Part shown: positions 34,847 to 43,390 of the stretch, piece after piece | Layout: every line of letters begins with the position of its first letter | Position numbering within the stretch: position 1 is the stretch's first letter | NCBI GenBank assembly: GCA_965221795.1 | Contig: OZ244914.1 | Coordinates: 2,480,001 to 2,544,000 of the forward strand | Reading direction: 5' to 3' | Source: VYFG01 sp965221795 | GTDB lineage: Bacteria > Pseudomonadota > Gammaproteobacteria > Arenicellales > Poriferihabitantaceae | Length of the DNA stretch: 64,000 nt | Notes under the pieces: model-generated | What the model saw: only the letters and a program-made list of their open reading frames with translations | Told to the model about the DNA's origin: nothing | Databases searched by the model: none | Program-made: the position numbers and the translations under genes

Positions 34847-37510
34847 TCAGAAATGCAGGGAAATATCTCGATGATGGGACAGGCAGGAGGCCACGGACTT
34901 GGCCAGATCCCGAGGTAGCTGGGGTTGCAGTCGCAGGCCGATATTGGTCCGAATGGACTGATGATAGGCATTCAGCGGTGTTTGGAGTGTAGCGACCGCG
35001 CTCTGACGCCAAAGCAGTTCCTGCTGGTACAAGTCTTGGGCCATTTGCAACTCGGTGAGTGCTTTCTCCTGATTGGGACGATCTCCCTTCAGTGCTCTGC
35101 GAGACCGAGAAAGGGCCGATTTGATATGACTGGTTCCATCGACTTCCGATAGCAGGCTTTCGCGAGCCTTGATTTGCTCAATCGCCGTTTCAGCAGGTTC
35201 ATTGAGAATGACTCGATCGACCCCGTCCAGGACGGAAGAGGCCGCTTCCAGGGAATCGATACCCAATAAAAGGGTTCGTAGCGTTGCGAGCGGTTCGTAG
35301 GCTTCATCCACTGTTCGACGATATTGTCCTCGGGCAATCTTGTCCGATTTGGCCAACTTCTGATATTCCTGATACTGCTCATCCCAAGCGTCCGGGATGT
35401 CGGCATGCGATTGTGCAATGTCCGCTTCCAGTTTCCGGATCGTCTCCTCCAGCAGGGTCACTTCTCCCGAAAGGGGAGATTCCCAACGCTGGAGCCGATC
35501 CAATTCTTTACGATAGTCATCCAATGCTATTTCCAATCGGCGCAGATTCCGTTGGGCTCGTCGAGCCTGTTGGTGTAAAGGCCGGAACTCGTCCGAGAAT
35601 TGAGCCAATGCCGCGGCGGCCGACTCGGCGATACGTACCTGTTCAAAGACCGATTCCGCAGCATCAAATCCATGCTGCATATCACTTTGCAAGTCATCCG
35701 GCAAGGCCGAGTAATCCTGACTTCGTGCTTTGTCAATGGCATCCAGTAGTGCTTGCTGGTGATTCGCATAATATGGAAACAGGTCCTCTTCGATGCACAA
35801 TTGCAATCTCGGATTGACGGGTGGAGGGGCGGTGTCGGCCGTGAGATAGGTCCGGTTCGGCATGTAATTGACGAGAGTCGGAAAGTAGCCGGCGACGGCC
35901 AAACCCAGCAACTGCAGGCAAATGAATGCTACTGCCCCTTTGTAGATATGCGTGGTTTTGACTTCGGGAGGGGCTACCCCTCGCAAATAGAACAGGGCGA
36001 ACCCGAATGGGGGGGTTAGGAAAGAGGTCTGGATATTGAGGCCGACCATCACTCCAAACCAAACTGCTGTAATGTTAGCGGATGGATCTGACAGCAAAAT
36101 GGGAGCAACGATCGGCACCACCACTACTGCGATCTCGATGAAGTCCAAAAAAAATCCCAACAGAAAAATCACCAGCATCACCACCAGGAACTGGGTCCAG
36201 AATCCACCTGGCAGGCCAGTCAGGAAATGCTTCACCAGTTCCTCGCCTCCAAACGCCCGGAAGGCAGATGTCAGCATTGTTGCCCCGATCAGGATGATGA
36301 ATACCATGGAAGTGGTTTTGGCAGTGTCGACCATTACGCTGACCAGGGTATTATCGATCTTGTATGTGCGCCAGACTGCCCAGAGTATTCCAACAGTCAT
36401 CACGACCACTGCGGCCGTCGCCAGCAGGATGCCAGTCATCTCCCGCGAATTGCTGATGTTCTTGATGTTGAGTTCGAAGAACTGTAGGAGAACGGCAACG
36501 ATGGCAATGGCACCTGCCGCCATGATCATGGGCGTATACTGATGACGTTTGCCGGTAGTCAAGCGGTAGCTCGCCATCACAATGGCACCGATGGCACCGA
36601 TGGCACCGGCTTGATTGACAGTGGCAATGCCCAGGATAATCGAGCCCAGCACGGCAAAAATCAGGGTCAGGGGCGGGACCAGGGAAAGGGCAATCCGGAG
36701 CGCGAATGTCCGGTCGTACGTGCCATCATAGGGTACGGGAGGAGCCGTTTTCGGCTTCAGGAGTGCGACCACCAGAATGTACAGCATATAAAAGCCCACC
36801 AGAATCAAGCCCGGAATCAGGGCTCCCATAAACATGTCACCGGCGCTGGCGGAAGTAATGTCCAGCACCGAGGGCATCGAAAACTCTCCAGTCACTTCCT
36901 TGTATTCTGCCCGGCGGATTGTACTGGCCTGATCAGAAGCGTTGGACAGCTGGTCGGCAAGAATGATCAGAACAATGGAGGGGGGAATAATCTGCCCAAG
37001 GGTGCCGGATGCGCAGATGGTGCCGGTGGCAAGTGGCTTGGAATAGCGATTACGCAGCATCGCTGGCAATGAGATCAGCCCCATTGCAATGACCGTAGCC
37101 CCGAGAATTCCTGTGGTGGCCGCCAGTAACGATCCCACGAAGACCACCGAAATTCCCAGCCCGCCGGGAATGGGACCAAACAATTGCGCCATAGACACCA
37201 GCAGGTCTTCGGCGATGCGAGAACGTTCCAGCATGATCCCCATGAAGACGAACAGGGGGATGGCAATCAGCGTATCCCGCTCGACCTCCCAGTATAAACT
37301 TCGAAAATTGGTGATGCCCGCAGTAAGCCACTGGGAAGGGCCATCTTGGGCAAAGTAGGCGGAAGGGTCACCAGTGAAGAGGTAGCCTGTGGCGGCTGCC
37401 AGGGAGATGGTGAAGATGGCAGAACCAGGGAGCGCAAAAGCGACTGGGAAGCCTGAACTCAAGGCCACAATCATGACCAGCAGGAGGACGCAGAGAAAGA
37501 CCAGTTCCAT
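34847..37510 (-). CDS. dctM: TRAP transporter large permease DctM with C-terminal coiled-coil extension
   Basis: Sodium-driven importer subunit. Residues 1 to about 550 are a normal DctM with a dozen or more membrane segments (RDTLIAIPLFVFMGIMLERS, GTLGQIIPPSIVLIILADQL and NIQTSFLTPPFGFALFYLRG are typical). About 330 further residues follow, rich in Glu, Arg, Gln and Leu with heptad patterns (RRAQRNLRRLEIALDDYRKE), to a total of 887. Most DctM proteins are 420-600 residues. It follows dctQ by 7 bp. The substrate is suggested by the DctP partner. Confidence 0.9.
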   Translation of the reverse strand: MELVFLCVLLLVMIVALSSGFPVAFALPGSAIFTISLAAATGYLFTGDPSAYFAQDGPSQWLTAGITNFRSLYWEVERDTLIAIPLFVFMGIMLERSRIAEDLLVSMAQLFGPIPGGLGISVVFVGSLLAATTGILGATVIAMGLISLPAMLRNRYSKPLATGTICASGTLGQIIPPSIVLIILADQLSNASDQASTIRRAEYKEVTGEFSMPSVLDITSASAGDMFMGALIPGLILVGFYMLYILVVALLKPKTAPPVPYDGTYDRTFALRIALSLVPPLTLIFAVLGSIILGIATVNQAGAIGAIGAIVMASYRLTTGKRHQYTPMIMAAGAIAIVAVLLQFFELNIKNISNSREMTGILLATAAVVVMTVGILWAVWRTYKIDNTLVSVMVDTAKTTSMVFIILIGATMLTSAFRAFGGEELVKHFLTGLPGGFWTQFLVVMLVIFLLGFFLDFIEIAVVVVPIVAPILLSDPSANITAVWFGVMVGLNIQTSFLTPPFGFALFYLRGVAPPEVKTTHIYKGAVAFICLQLLGLAVAGYFPTLVNYMPNRTYLTADTAPPPVNPRLQLCIEEDLFPYYANHQQALLDAIDKARSQDYSALPDDLQSDMQHGFDAAESVFEQVRIAESAAAALAQFSDEFRPLHQQARRAQRNLRRLEIALDDYRKELDRLQRWESPLSGEVTLLEETIRKLEADIAQSHADIPDAWDEQYQEYQKLAKSDKIARGQYRRTVDEAYEPLATLRTLLLGIDSLEAASSVLDGVDRVILNEPAETAIEQIKARESLLSEVDGTSHIKSALSRSRRALKGDRPNQEKALTELQMAQDLYQQELLWRQSAVATLQTPLNAYHQSIRTNIGLRLQPQLPRDLAKSVASCLSHHRDISLHF

Positions 37511-37517
37511 GGCTCAG

Positions 37518-38552
37518 CTATCCATCCGGGTGCGATGCTGTCCCGGGTTCCATACGCTTTGCTTCCGGGGTAAAACGTACCATGTTCAAGAGAAAAAAAC
37601 TGACAAACTGGATGGCCATGGAGACTGCAAAAACCAGCAGATATGCTGCCATCAGGTACTTGGTGTACATGCCAAACCCGCTTTGGGAGATTTCATAGCT
37701 GAGCAGGGGGCTGATAATGACACTGCCTTTGCTGCTGGTGCCGAAAATGAGAATAGTCCAGCAAAGGGGCAATCCCAGCAACAGGGTTCCCAGGCAATTG
37801 GTCACGGCCTTCCCCTTCTCGCTGAAGTTGGCATACAGAACATCGACCCGTACATGGCCGTCCTGCATTAATGTATAGGCACTGGCGAACAGAAAAAGTC
37901 CAGCATACCAAAAACGTACCAGGTCTCCCTGAAACGCCTGTTCGTAAGAAAAAACGAATCGAGTGATGACGATCATGAACTCCGCGACTACGATGAGAAA
38001 GGCCAGCCAGACGAAGCCGATAGAACGTTCGAACAGGGAAATGATTGCCGCAATCCCGATTAACGGATAATGGATCAATGAGCCGCGGAAAACCGAACGA
38101 CCCAGTTGGGTGGTGTAGTGGTCGCCGACCAAGATCGGCAAGAACCCTTCTACCCGGAGAAATGAAATCAGTGCGTCGGTGATGCCGATCAACAGAACTG
38201 ACCAGAACGCCAGGCGGATGAAATAAGCCGACAGGATTTCATACAGTTTGGCATCCAGTGCCATGCTGCGTGCAGGGGTACGCCAGACCCATCCAACCAC
38301 CGATACCAGTATGACCAGAAAAGCCAGACACTGTGCCCATCCGATGGTCAGGGCCATGCCCTCAAGTGCCTGGAAATTCTTTTCTGGAGTGAACAGTCCC
38401 TGATGGGTCAGGAAGGTGCCGATGCCTGGCCATTCGACCCAGTAAATCAGGAAATTATCAATGAGGAACAGCAGTATTGCGGCCACGGTCAGGGCGGAAA
38501 ATGCCCTCATCAGACGTGGATAATCCGAGAAAATTTCCAGTAAGCGAATCAA
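37518..38552 (-). CDS. dctQ: TRAP transporter small permease DctQ (long form)
   Basis: It is 344 residues, almost twice the usual 160-220. Hydrophobic segments are spread along the whole length, and the DctQ signature is in the second half (RFVFSYEQAFQGDLVRFWYA, then DGHVRVDVLYANFSEKGKA). The first half adds about four membrane segments seen only in some TRAP systems. It lies between dctP and dctM, and the three form one operon. Confidence 0.88.
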   Translation of the reverse strand: MIRLLEIFSDYPRLMRAFSALTVAAILLFLIDNFLIYWVEWPGIGTFLTHQGLFTPEKNFQALEGMALTIGWAQCLAFLVILVSVVGWVWRTPARSMALDAKLYEILSAYFIRLAFWSVLLIGITDALISFLRVEGFLPILVGDHYTTQLGRSVFRGSLIHYPLIGIAAIISLFERSIGFVWLAFLIVVAEFMIVITRFVFSYEQAFQGDLVRFWYAGLFLFASAYTLMQDGHVRVDVLYANFSEKGKAVTNCLGTLLLGLPLCWTILIFGTSSKGSVIISPLLSYEISQSGFGMYTKYLMAAYLLVFAVSMAIQFVSFFLLNMVRFTPEAKRMEPGTASHPDG

Positions 38553-38616
38553 GGGAAGGACCGGAGTTCAGTGAGCCCGGGCGGGTGATTCGATGGGTGC
38601 GCTGCACCATCGGACA

Positions 38617-38654
38617 AGCCGGAAAGCGGGTCTATCCGACCCCGCCTTCCGGCT
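38617..38654 (-). promoter_or_regulatory. Intercistronic hairpin between dctP and dctQ
   Basis: AGCCGGAAAGCGGG and its near-complement CCCCGCCTTCCGGCT form a 14-bp stem with an 8-9-nt loop in the 153-bp gap. No T-run follows on the minus strand. Such structures protect upstream mRNA or partly end transcription, which would give more binding protein than permease. Confidence 0.55.
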
Positions 38655-38705
38655 GCCCATGTGCCGGTTCCGGTCATCCGCTCGTCAATCCGGCGGACAG
38701 AGAAA

Positions 38706-39797
38706 TCAGATGCCAGTGACCCGGTTGCGCTGGCGAAGATACTCCTGATCAGCGATCTTCTGCCACCCGCCAATATCCGCGCGTGCCGTAAGAAAGCTCT
38801 CATGCACCCGACGGGCCAGATCGCTGTGTTCAACGGTCTCGGCAAAGACTTCATCCGCGGCCTCACCAAAAGCGTCATAGGTATCATCGCTGAATTTGCG
38901 AAGTTGTACCCCCTGCTCCTGCAGGAGTTTCACCAGGGAACTGCCGTTATTCGCATTGAATTCTGACATCATGACATCGTTTTCCATGGAAGCAGCAGCT
39001 TCAATCATGAGTTGATCGGAGCCGGAAAGCCCTTCCCAGAAGTCCTTGTTGATTCCTGCAGCCAACATGGGGCCAGGCTCATGCATGCCGGGATAGTAGT
39101 AGTACTTGGCCGCTTCATAGAACTTCATGGCGGCATCATTCCACGGTCCCACCCACTCAGTGGCATCAATGGCTCCAGAAATCAGATTTTCGTAAATCTG
39201 TCCACCAGGCAAGGAAACCGGTGATGCTCCCAGCTTTGCCAGTACATCCCCACCCAAGCCAGGAATCCGCATCTTCAAGCCCTTGAAATCATCAGCGGAA
39301 TTCATTTCCTTGCGAAACCAACCGCCCATCTGGACACCGGTGTTGCCGCACATCAGATTCTTGAGTCCGTATTCACCGGCCAGTTCATCCCACAACTCCT
39401 GACCGCCACCAAAACGGATCCAGGCATTCAACTCAGTGTAGGTCAATCCGAAAGGCACAGCAGTAAAGTACGCCCATGCGGGATGCTTACCTTTCCAATA
39501 GTAATCGGCTCCATGATAGATTTGGGCATTGCCCGAAGCGACCTCATCAAAGGAGTCAAATGCCCCAACACGCTCACCGGCCGCGAAATATTCCACCTGA
39601 AGGCGGCCATCGCTCATGTCGTTCAGGCGTTGGGCAAAGCGTTGGGCACCCGTGCCAAGGCCGGGAAAATCCCTCGGCCAAGTGGATACCATGATAATTT
39701 CGATACGTTCCTGGGCGACTGCAGGTGCGGCCAGAGTAGCAGTTCCGGCAGCAGCGGCTGCCACAGCACCGCCTTTCAATAAGTCACGACGTTTCAT
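38706..39797 (-). CDS. dctP: TRAP transporter substrate-binding protein DctP (TakP-like)
   Basis: Periplasmic receptor of 363 residues. The Tat-type signal MKRRDLLKGGAVAAAAAG precedes a cleavage near AVAQE. The start at 39797 has AGGAG upstream. The mature part follows the 2-oxoacid-binding TakP subgroup: WPRDFPGLGTGAQRFAQR, HGADYYWKGKHPAWAYF, GNTGVQMGGWFRKEMNS, KMRIPGLGGDVLAKLGASPV and IDATEWVGPWNDAAM. The Arg of MRIPG and Trp of TEWVGP bind the carboxylate and metal in TakP. A 2-oxo monocarboxylate such as pyruvate is a reasonable substrate, by inference. Confidence 0.9.
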   Translation of the reverse strand: MKRRDLLKGGAVAAAAAGTATLAAPAVAQERIEIIMVSTWPRDFPGLGTGAQRFAQRLNDMSDGRLQVEYFAAGERVGAFDSFDEVASGNAQIYHGADYYWKGKHPAWAYFTAVPFGLTYTELNAWIRFGGGQELWDELAGEYGLKNLMCGNTGVQMGGWFRKEMNSADDFKGLKMRIPGLGGDVLAKLGASPVSLPGGQIYENLISGAIDATEWVGPWNDAAMKFYEAAKYYYYPGMHEPGPMLAAGINKDFWEGLSGSDQLMIEAAASMENDVMMSEFNANNGSSLVKLLQEQGVQLRKFSDDTYDAFGEAADEVFAETVEHSDLARRVHESFLTARADIGGWQKIADQEYLRQRNRVTGI

Positions 39798-40236
39798 GTT
39801 CTGTGTTCTCCTGTAGCGTGAAGGATAAAAAAATATGAGAAAAAACAAATCAAAACCGCACAGCCAAGACGGCATTCAGGGCGGCCTTGGTCGTTTTGGT
39901 TTGGCTCGCGTACCACGTATCGGCACTGCCGAGAACATTCTGATCGCTTAGTATTACTCATTTGGAAGTGACAGTAAAGCTGCATTGGTGCTGTATTGGG
40001 AGCAAACCCGGGGCTGTCTTGTTCCCAAGGGTGCCAAAGCCGATCATGAGGTGACTGAGACCGGTGCTGTCTTCCATGGACTGATGTCATTACAGAGAGA
40101 GTGCTTCCGGAGTCGGGACTGAGGATGGCCGCCCTATCCGAGTTAGCCTGAATAATCAGAGTTTTTCGCCGATAGTTCGTGGCTGCGACCGCGAACATTG
40201 CTGCCGATTGTGTTTTGCCTGCAAGAACGGCAGATA
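39798..40236. other. Intergenic region upstream of the TRAP operon
   Basis: About 440 bp between the SABATH gene end and dctP. No gene-like frame found. It should hold the dctPQM promoter. Confidence 0.4.
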
Positions 40237-41337
40237 TCAGGTGCGGGAAATAGTCATATGGGCATGAACATAATCCATGCCATGACCCTTGGGGTTGGCC
40301 AGCACACGACGACGGTACTCACCGTAGTACTCCTCGATAATATCGATCTTTTCCTCGGCTGGTCTTTCTGGATCCAATCCGGCATGGAAGATACTCTGGT
40401 TCCAGCTTCGTATGGTTGGAATGAGTCCATCAGCAAACTGCTGAATATCCCCATTCTGACGGAACTGCTCTGCGAAGGGACAGGGGACGACCCGGGTCTC
40501 AATGCTTTCCAGGTGCAATCCGGCTTGATAGCAGGGATTGTCCGGGTCCCTCAATGGGTCCATGAATTCCTCGACGGTCCGGTAGTATTGGGGCAAAGTC
40601 ATCCGATGATATTCTTCCTCCCGAATCCGTCCGTCTGTGAGGAATGATTGCCAGATCGAGTTGAAGGTATGGAACATATTGATCCCCCCCGTATTGCCCA
40701 GATAATGACCGTTCTCGTCACGACAGAAATTGATCAGCACCATGCGTCCTCCCGGGCGCAGTTCCCTTGCCCGCCGAAGCAGAATCGTTTCCCAGTCCTG
40801 GCGCCCCTGAGTGGCGAACCGTGCGGCTTCCTCGCCCGTCGCCCCTACCATATGGACATGATCGGTAAGGCAGCAGGGAAGAGCGGAAAGCCAATGCATT
40901 GCGGTGGCAGAAAAGATCAGGTCCAGAGTAGCGTCGGGGACACACTGAAGATAGAATGAAGAACCAGAAAACACAGGCCAAGCCTGCCCGGTTTCTTCGA
41001 GCCATGTGCGGAAGTCGCCTCTGCCATGTACAATGCCTACCAGTGCATTGAAGTCGTTTCCCGGTTGGTCTGCATAGATCACAGTAGACTGGATATCAGG
41101 GGACAGTTTGCGTACTTCCCGGAGGGTTCTGCCGACCATGTCCAGTGAAGTGCCTCCATCAGCACATCCCATGTCGGCCATGGCGAAACGCTGGGTTTGC
41201 GGGGTCAGCCCCAGTTCATGGATTGCCTCCAGGACTCTCGGGGTGGCAATGTCAATCACATCCTTGGCACCACGGGTGGCCAGAGAGTACAGTCCGTCGC
41301 CCGACATGGTAACGTTTTCTGCCTGAGTACTGTTCAT
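40237..41337 (-). CDS. SABATH-family carboxyl methyltransferase
   Basis: SAM-dependent methyltransferase of 366 residues from the ATG at 41337. It has the plant SABATH order: ADMGCADGG (SAM binding, 54-62), DQPGNDFN (90-97), SGSSFYLQCVPD, IFSATAMHWLS (142-151), DWETILLRRARELRPGGRMV, and LPQYYRTVEEFM. Plant relatives methylate salicylate, jasmonate, indole-acetate or xanthine bases; bacterial members are few and mostly uncharacterised. It is monocistronic next to a TRAP transporter for carboxylates. The substrate, probably a small carboxylic acid, is inference. Confidence 0.85.
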   Translation of the reverse strand: MNSTQAENVTMSGDGLYSLATRGAKDVIDIATPRVLEAIHELGLTPQTQRFAMADMGCADGGTSLDMVGRTLREVRKLSPDIQSTVIYADQPGNDFNALVGIVHGRGDFRTWLEETGQAWPVFSGSSFYLQCVPDATLDLIFSATAMHWLSALPCCLTDHVHMVGATGEEAARFATQGRQDWETILLRRARELRPGGRMVLINFCRDENGHYLGNTGGINMFHTFNSIWQSFLTDGRIREEEYHRMTLPQYYRTVEEFMDPLRDPDNPCYQAGLHLESIETRVVPCPFAEQFRQNGDIQQFADGLIPTIRSWNQSIFHAGLDPERPAEEKIDIIEEYYGEYRRRVLANPKGHGMDYVHAHMTISRT

Positions 41338-41403
41338 GGTTGGCAGTGAGGATGGGGTGAATCCATGCAATCCGTCAATTCCGCAGCATTTCTTCCCATG
41401 ACT

Positions 41404-41583
41404 TCACAGCATGCTGAGAAGAAACAAGACGAACAGCACAACCAGGCCGATGGGAATCAGTGCGCCCTTCCAGTCTTTGGGGCCTTCTTGTTTTTCGCGG
41501 GACGCACGCAGGAGTGCAGGCCCTTGCCACAACAGGACCAGCAGGATGATTGCGCCGAGCGCTATCTGTTCCCAGAGTTCCAT
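41404..41583 (-). CDS. Small membrane protein of 59 residues
   Basis: The minus strand reads MELWEQIALGAIILLVLLWQ from the ATG at 41583, then a polar KQEGPKDWKGALIP segment and a second membrane helix (LVVLFVLFLLSML), ending at TGA 41404. The pattern of two helices with a central DW-GALIP motif recurs in small gammaproteobacterial proteins of unknown role. It is too short for routine ORF lists. Confidence 0.7.
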   Translation of the reverse strand: MELWEQIALGAIILLVLLWQGPALLRASREKQEGPKDWKGALIPIGLVVLFVLFLLSML

Positions 41584-41976
41584 GGCTGAGCGGTTTGCAA
41601 GACGTGGCGAATAGGGGTTGGGTGGGTCAGAAGCATCGAATTATGATACCGAGCACTGCAGGGAAATCTTCGGGAGAACGATAGCACATTTCTGTAGTGC
41701 GATGAGGCTCAGGATAAGAGGCAGTGCCCCTGTTTGCCGGTTCGAGAAATCATGGATAGGAGAAGGAGTGAGGTGGCTTTCTCCCCCCTGTGGTTGGCAT
41801 GCCTGCTCCATGGATTTGGGATGACGACGGGCTTCGAGCCGTTTGCCCGCGGCCTGTGCTTTGGTCTGCTGTGCCCGCTGCTATCATCATCTATAGCCTC
41901 CCATAGTCGAAACTGGCCCCGGTCTTCCCGATAGGCTGAGAGTATGGAACGCGCTGAAGCTTGTTGGACGATAGGC
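41584..41976. other. Intergenic region, no gene seen
   Basis: About 390 bp between the 59-residue gene and the 3' end of xni. Frames on both strands lack family features. Confidence 0.35.
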
Positions 41977-42759
41977 TCAGTCGCGCGGGACATAGCGTAG
42001 CTCCCGGAGGTTGACTCCAAGTTCAATATCGGTTCGGAAGCGGAACAGTTTCAGTGCAGTTTTGGCTGATTCGGCACCGCGAAAAATCCGACCGCCGATT
42101 TTACCGGTCATTCTTTCGGCGGCACTCAGCAGGGATTCAAGGTCGTCATATCTGGTCACCAGTGCCGACGCGGTTCTTGGGCCAATACCTGCGATCCCCG
42201 GAATGGATTTTCCATGATCGCCAGTCAGAGCGAGAAAAAACGGCAGTTTTCCCGGTTCGATCCCGAACCGATCCTGGATTAGGTTCCGGTCGAGTCGTTG
42301 TTGTTTGAAGTGATCGTAAATCCGGGTCGATTCGTCAAGGAGCTGGCACATCTGGCGGTCGGAAGAGAGGATAGTGCAACGTCCCCCTCGTATCTTGATC
42401 TTGCGAGCGATTGTGGCGATGATGTCGACTGTCTCCACCCCCGGTCGCTCCAGACTTCGGACGCCAGCTTCCAAGAATCCGGCTTTTACTTGCGAGAGAG
42501 TCGTACGCAAAGACTCTGGCATGGGGGAGCGGTTTTCCCGGTATGCCGGATACAGTGTATGCCGCCATGTTGGTTCGGAAGAATCGAACACGACCAAGGC
42601 ATGGCTGGGTTGATGGAATTGCAGGGCACGCCGCAAAGAAGAGACGCTTGTTGTTACAACTCGGGCAGTATGGCGCGCTCCGTCATGCGTATCGGACTTC
42701 GGAACTCCGGCATAGATTCTCCGAACCAGATTCAACCCGTCAACGAGCAGTGCTTCCAT
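41977..42759 (-). CDS. xni: Flap endonuclease Xni-like (5'-3' exonuclease domain protein)
   Basis: It has the 5'-nuclease domain of PolA type without polymerase. It is about 260 residues from the ATG at 42759 (MEALLVDGLNLVRRIYAG), matching the start of E. coli Xni; the frame extends to 42837 into folE. Motifs: VVFDSSEPTWRHTLYPAYRE, SSDRQMCQLL, and the helix-hairpin-helix GIAGIGPRTASAL after ALTGDHGKSIPG. As in E. coli Xni, several acidic residues of full-length FEN enzymes are missing. Confidence 0.85.
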   Translation of the reverse strand: MEALLVDGLNLVRRIYAGVPKSDTHDGARHTARVVTTSVSSLRRALQFHQPSHALVVFDSSEPTWRHTLYPAYRENRSPMPESLRTTLSQVKAGFLEAGVRSLERPGVETVDIIATIARKIKIRGGRCTILSSDRQMCQLLDESTRIYDHFKQQRLDRNLIQDRFGIEPGKLPFFLALTGDHGKSIPGIAGIGPRTASALVTRYDDLESLLSAAERMTGKIGGRIFRGAESAKTALKLFRFRTDIELGVNLRELRYVPRD

Positions 42760-42829
42760 GGACCGGCCCGATAGAAAGCTCAACATCCCCTTCTGCACTA
42801 CGCCACCACGAGACTGCTGAATCAATCTT

Positions 42830-43390
42830 TCAGCCATTGACTAAGTTGAGGAATTCCGTCCGGGTGCGATGATCGGTCCGGAATGTTCCCAGCATCATCG
42901 ACGTTTTCATGACCGAATTCTGTTTTTCCACACCTCGCATCATCATGCAGAAATGTTTAGCTTCCATGATCACCCCGACTCCTCGGGCCCCCGTGACATC
43001 TTCAATCGCTCTGGCGATCTGTTCGGTCAGGATTTCCTGAATTTGCAGGCGGCGTGCGTACATATCCGTGATGCGTGCCAGCTTTGATAAGCCAATGACC
43101 TTGCCGGCGGGCAAATAGGCAATGTGGCATTTGCCCACAAATGGCAAAAGGTGATGTTCACACATCGAATACACCTCAATGTCCTTCACGATGACCATCT
43201 GGTCATTATCCGAATCAAAAATGGCGTTATTAACGACTTCCTCAAGATTCTGATGATATCCTTGGGTCAGGTACTGGAAGGCCTTTGCTGCTCTGATCGG
43301 AGTATCCAGAAGACCATCGCGTTCGACATCTTCCCCAATCCCGACAATCAGGGATCGGAAGTGATCTGCAAGTAATTCTGTTTTTGCCAT
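42830..43390 (-). CDS. folE: GTP cyclohydrolase I
   Basis: Makes 7,8-dihydroneopterin triphosphate, the first step to folate. It is 186 residues from the ATG at 43390 (MAKTELLADHFRSL). The zinc ligands are in MCEHHLLPF and a Cys in KHFCMMMRGV. It is 70 bp upstream of xni on the same strand. The longer frame to 43537 is not used. Confidence 0.95.
   Translation of the reverse strand: MAKTELLADHFRSLIVGIGEDVERDGLLDTPIRAAKAFQYLTQGYHQNLEEVVNNAIFDSDNDQMVIVKDIEVYSMCEHHLLPFVGKCHIAYLPAGKVIGLSKLARITDMYARRLQIQEILTEQIARAIEDVTGARGVGVIMEAKHFCMMMRGVEKQNSVMKTSMMLGTFRTDHRTRTEFLNLVNG

Noticed and set aside
36036..37072. Plus-strand frames of 168 and 176 codons
   Set aside because: Antisense to dctM; composition follows the reversed membrane-segment codons.
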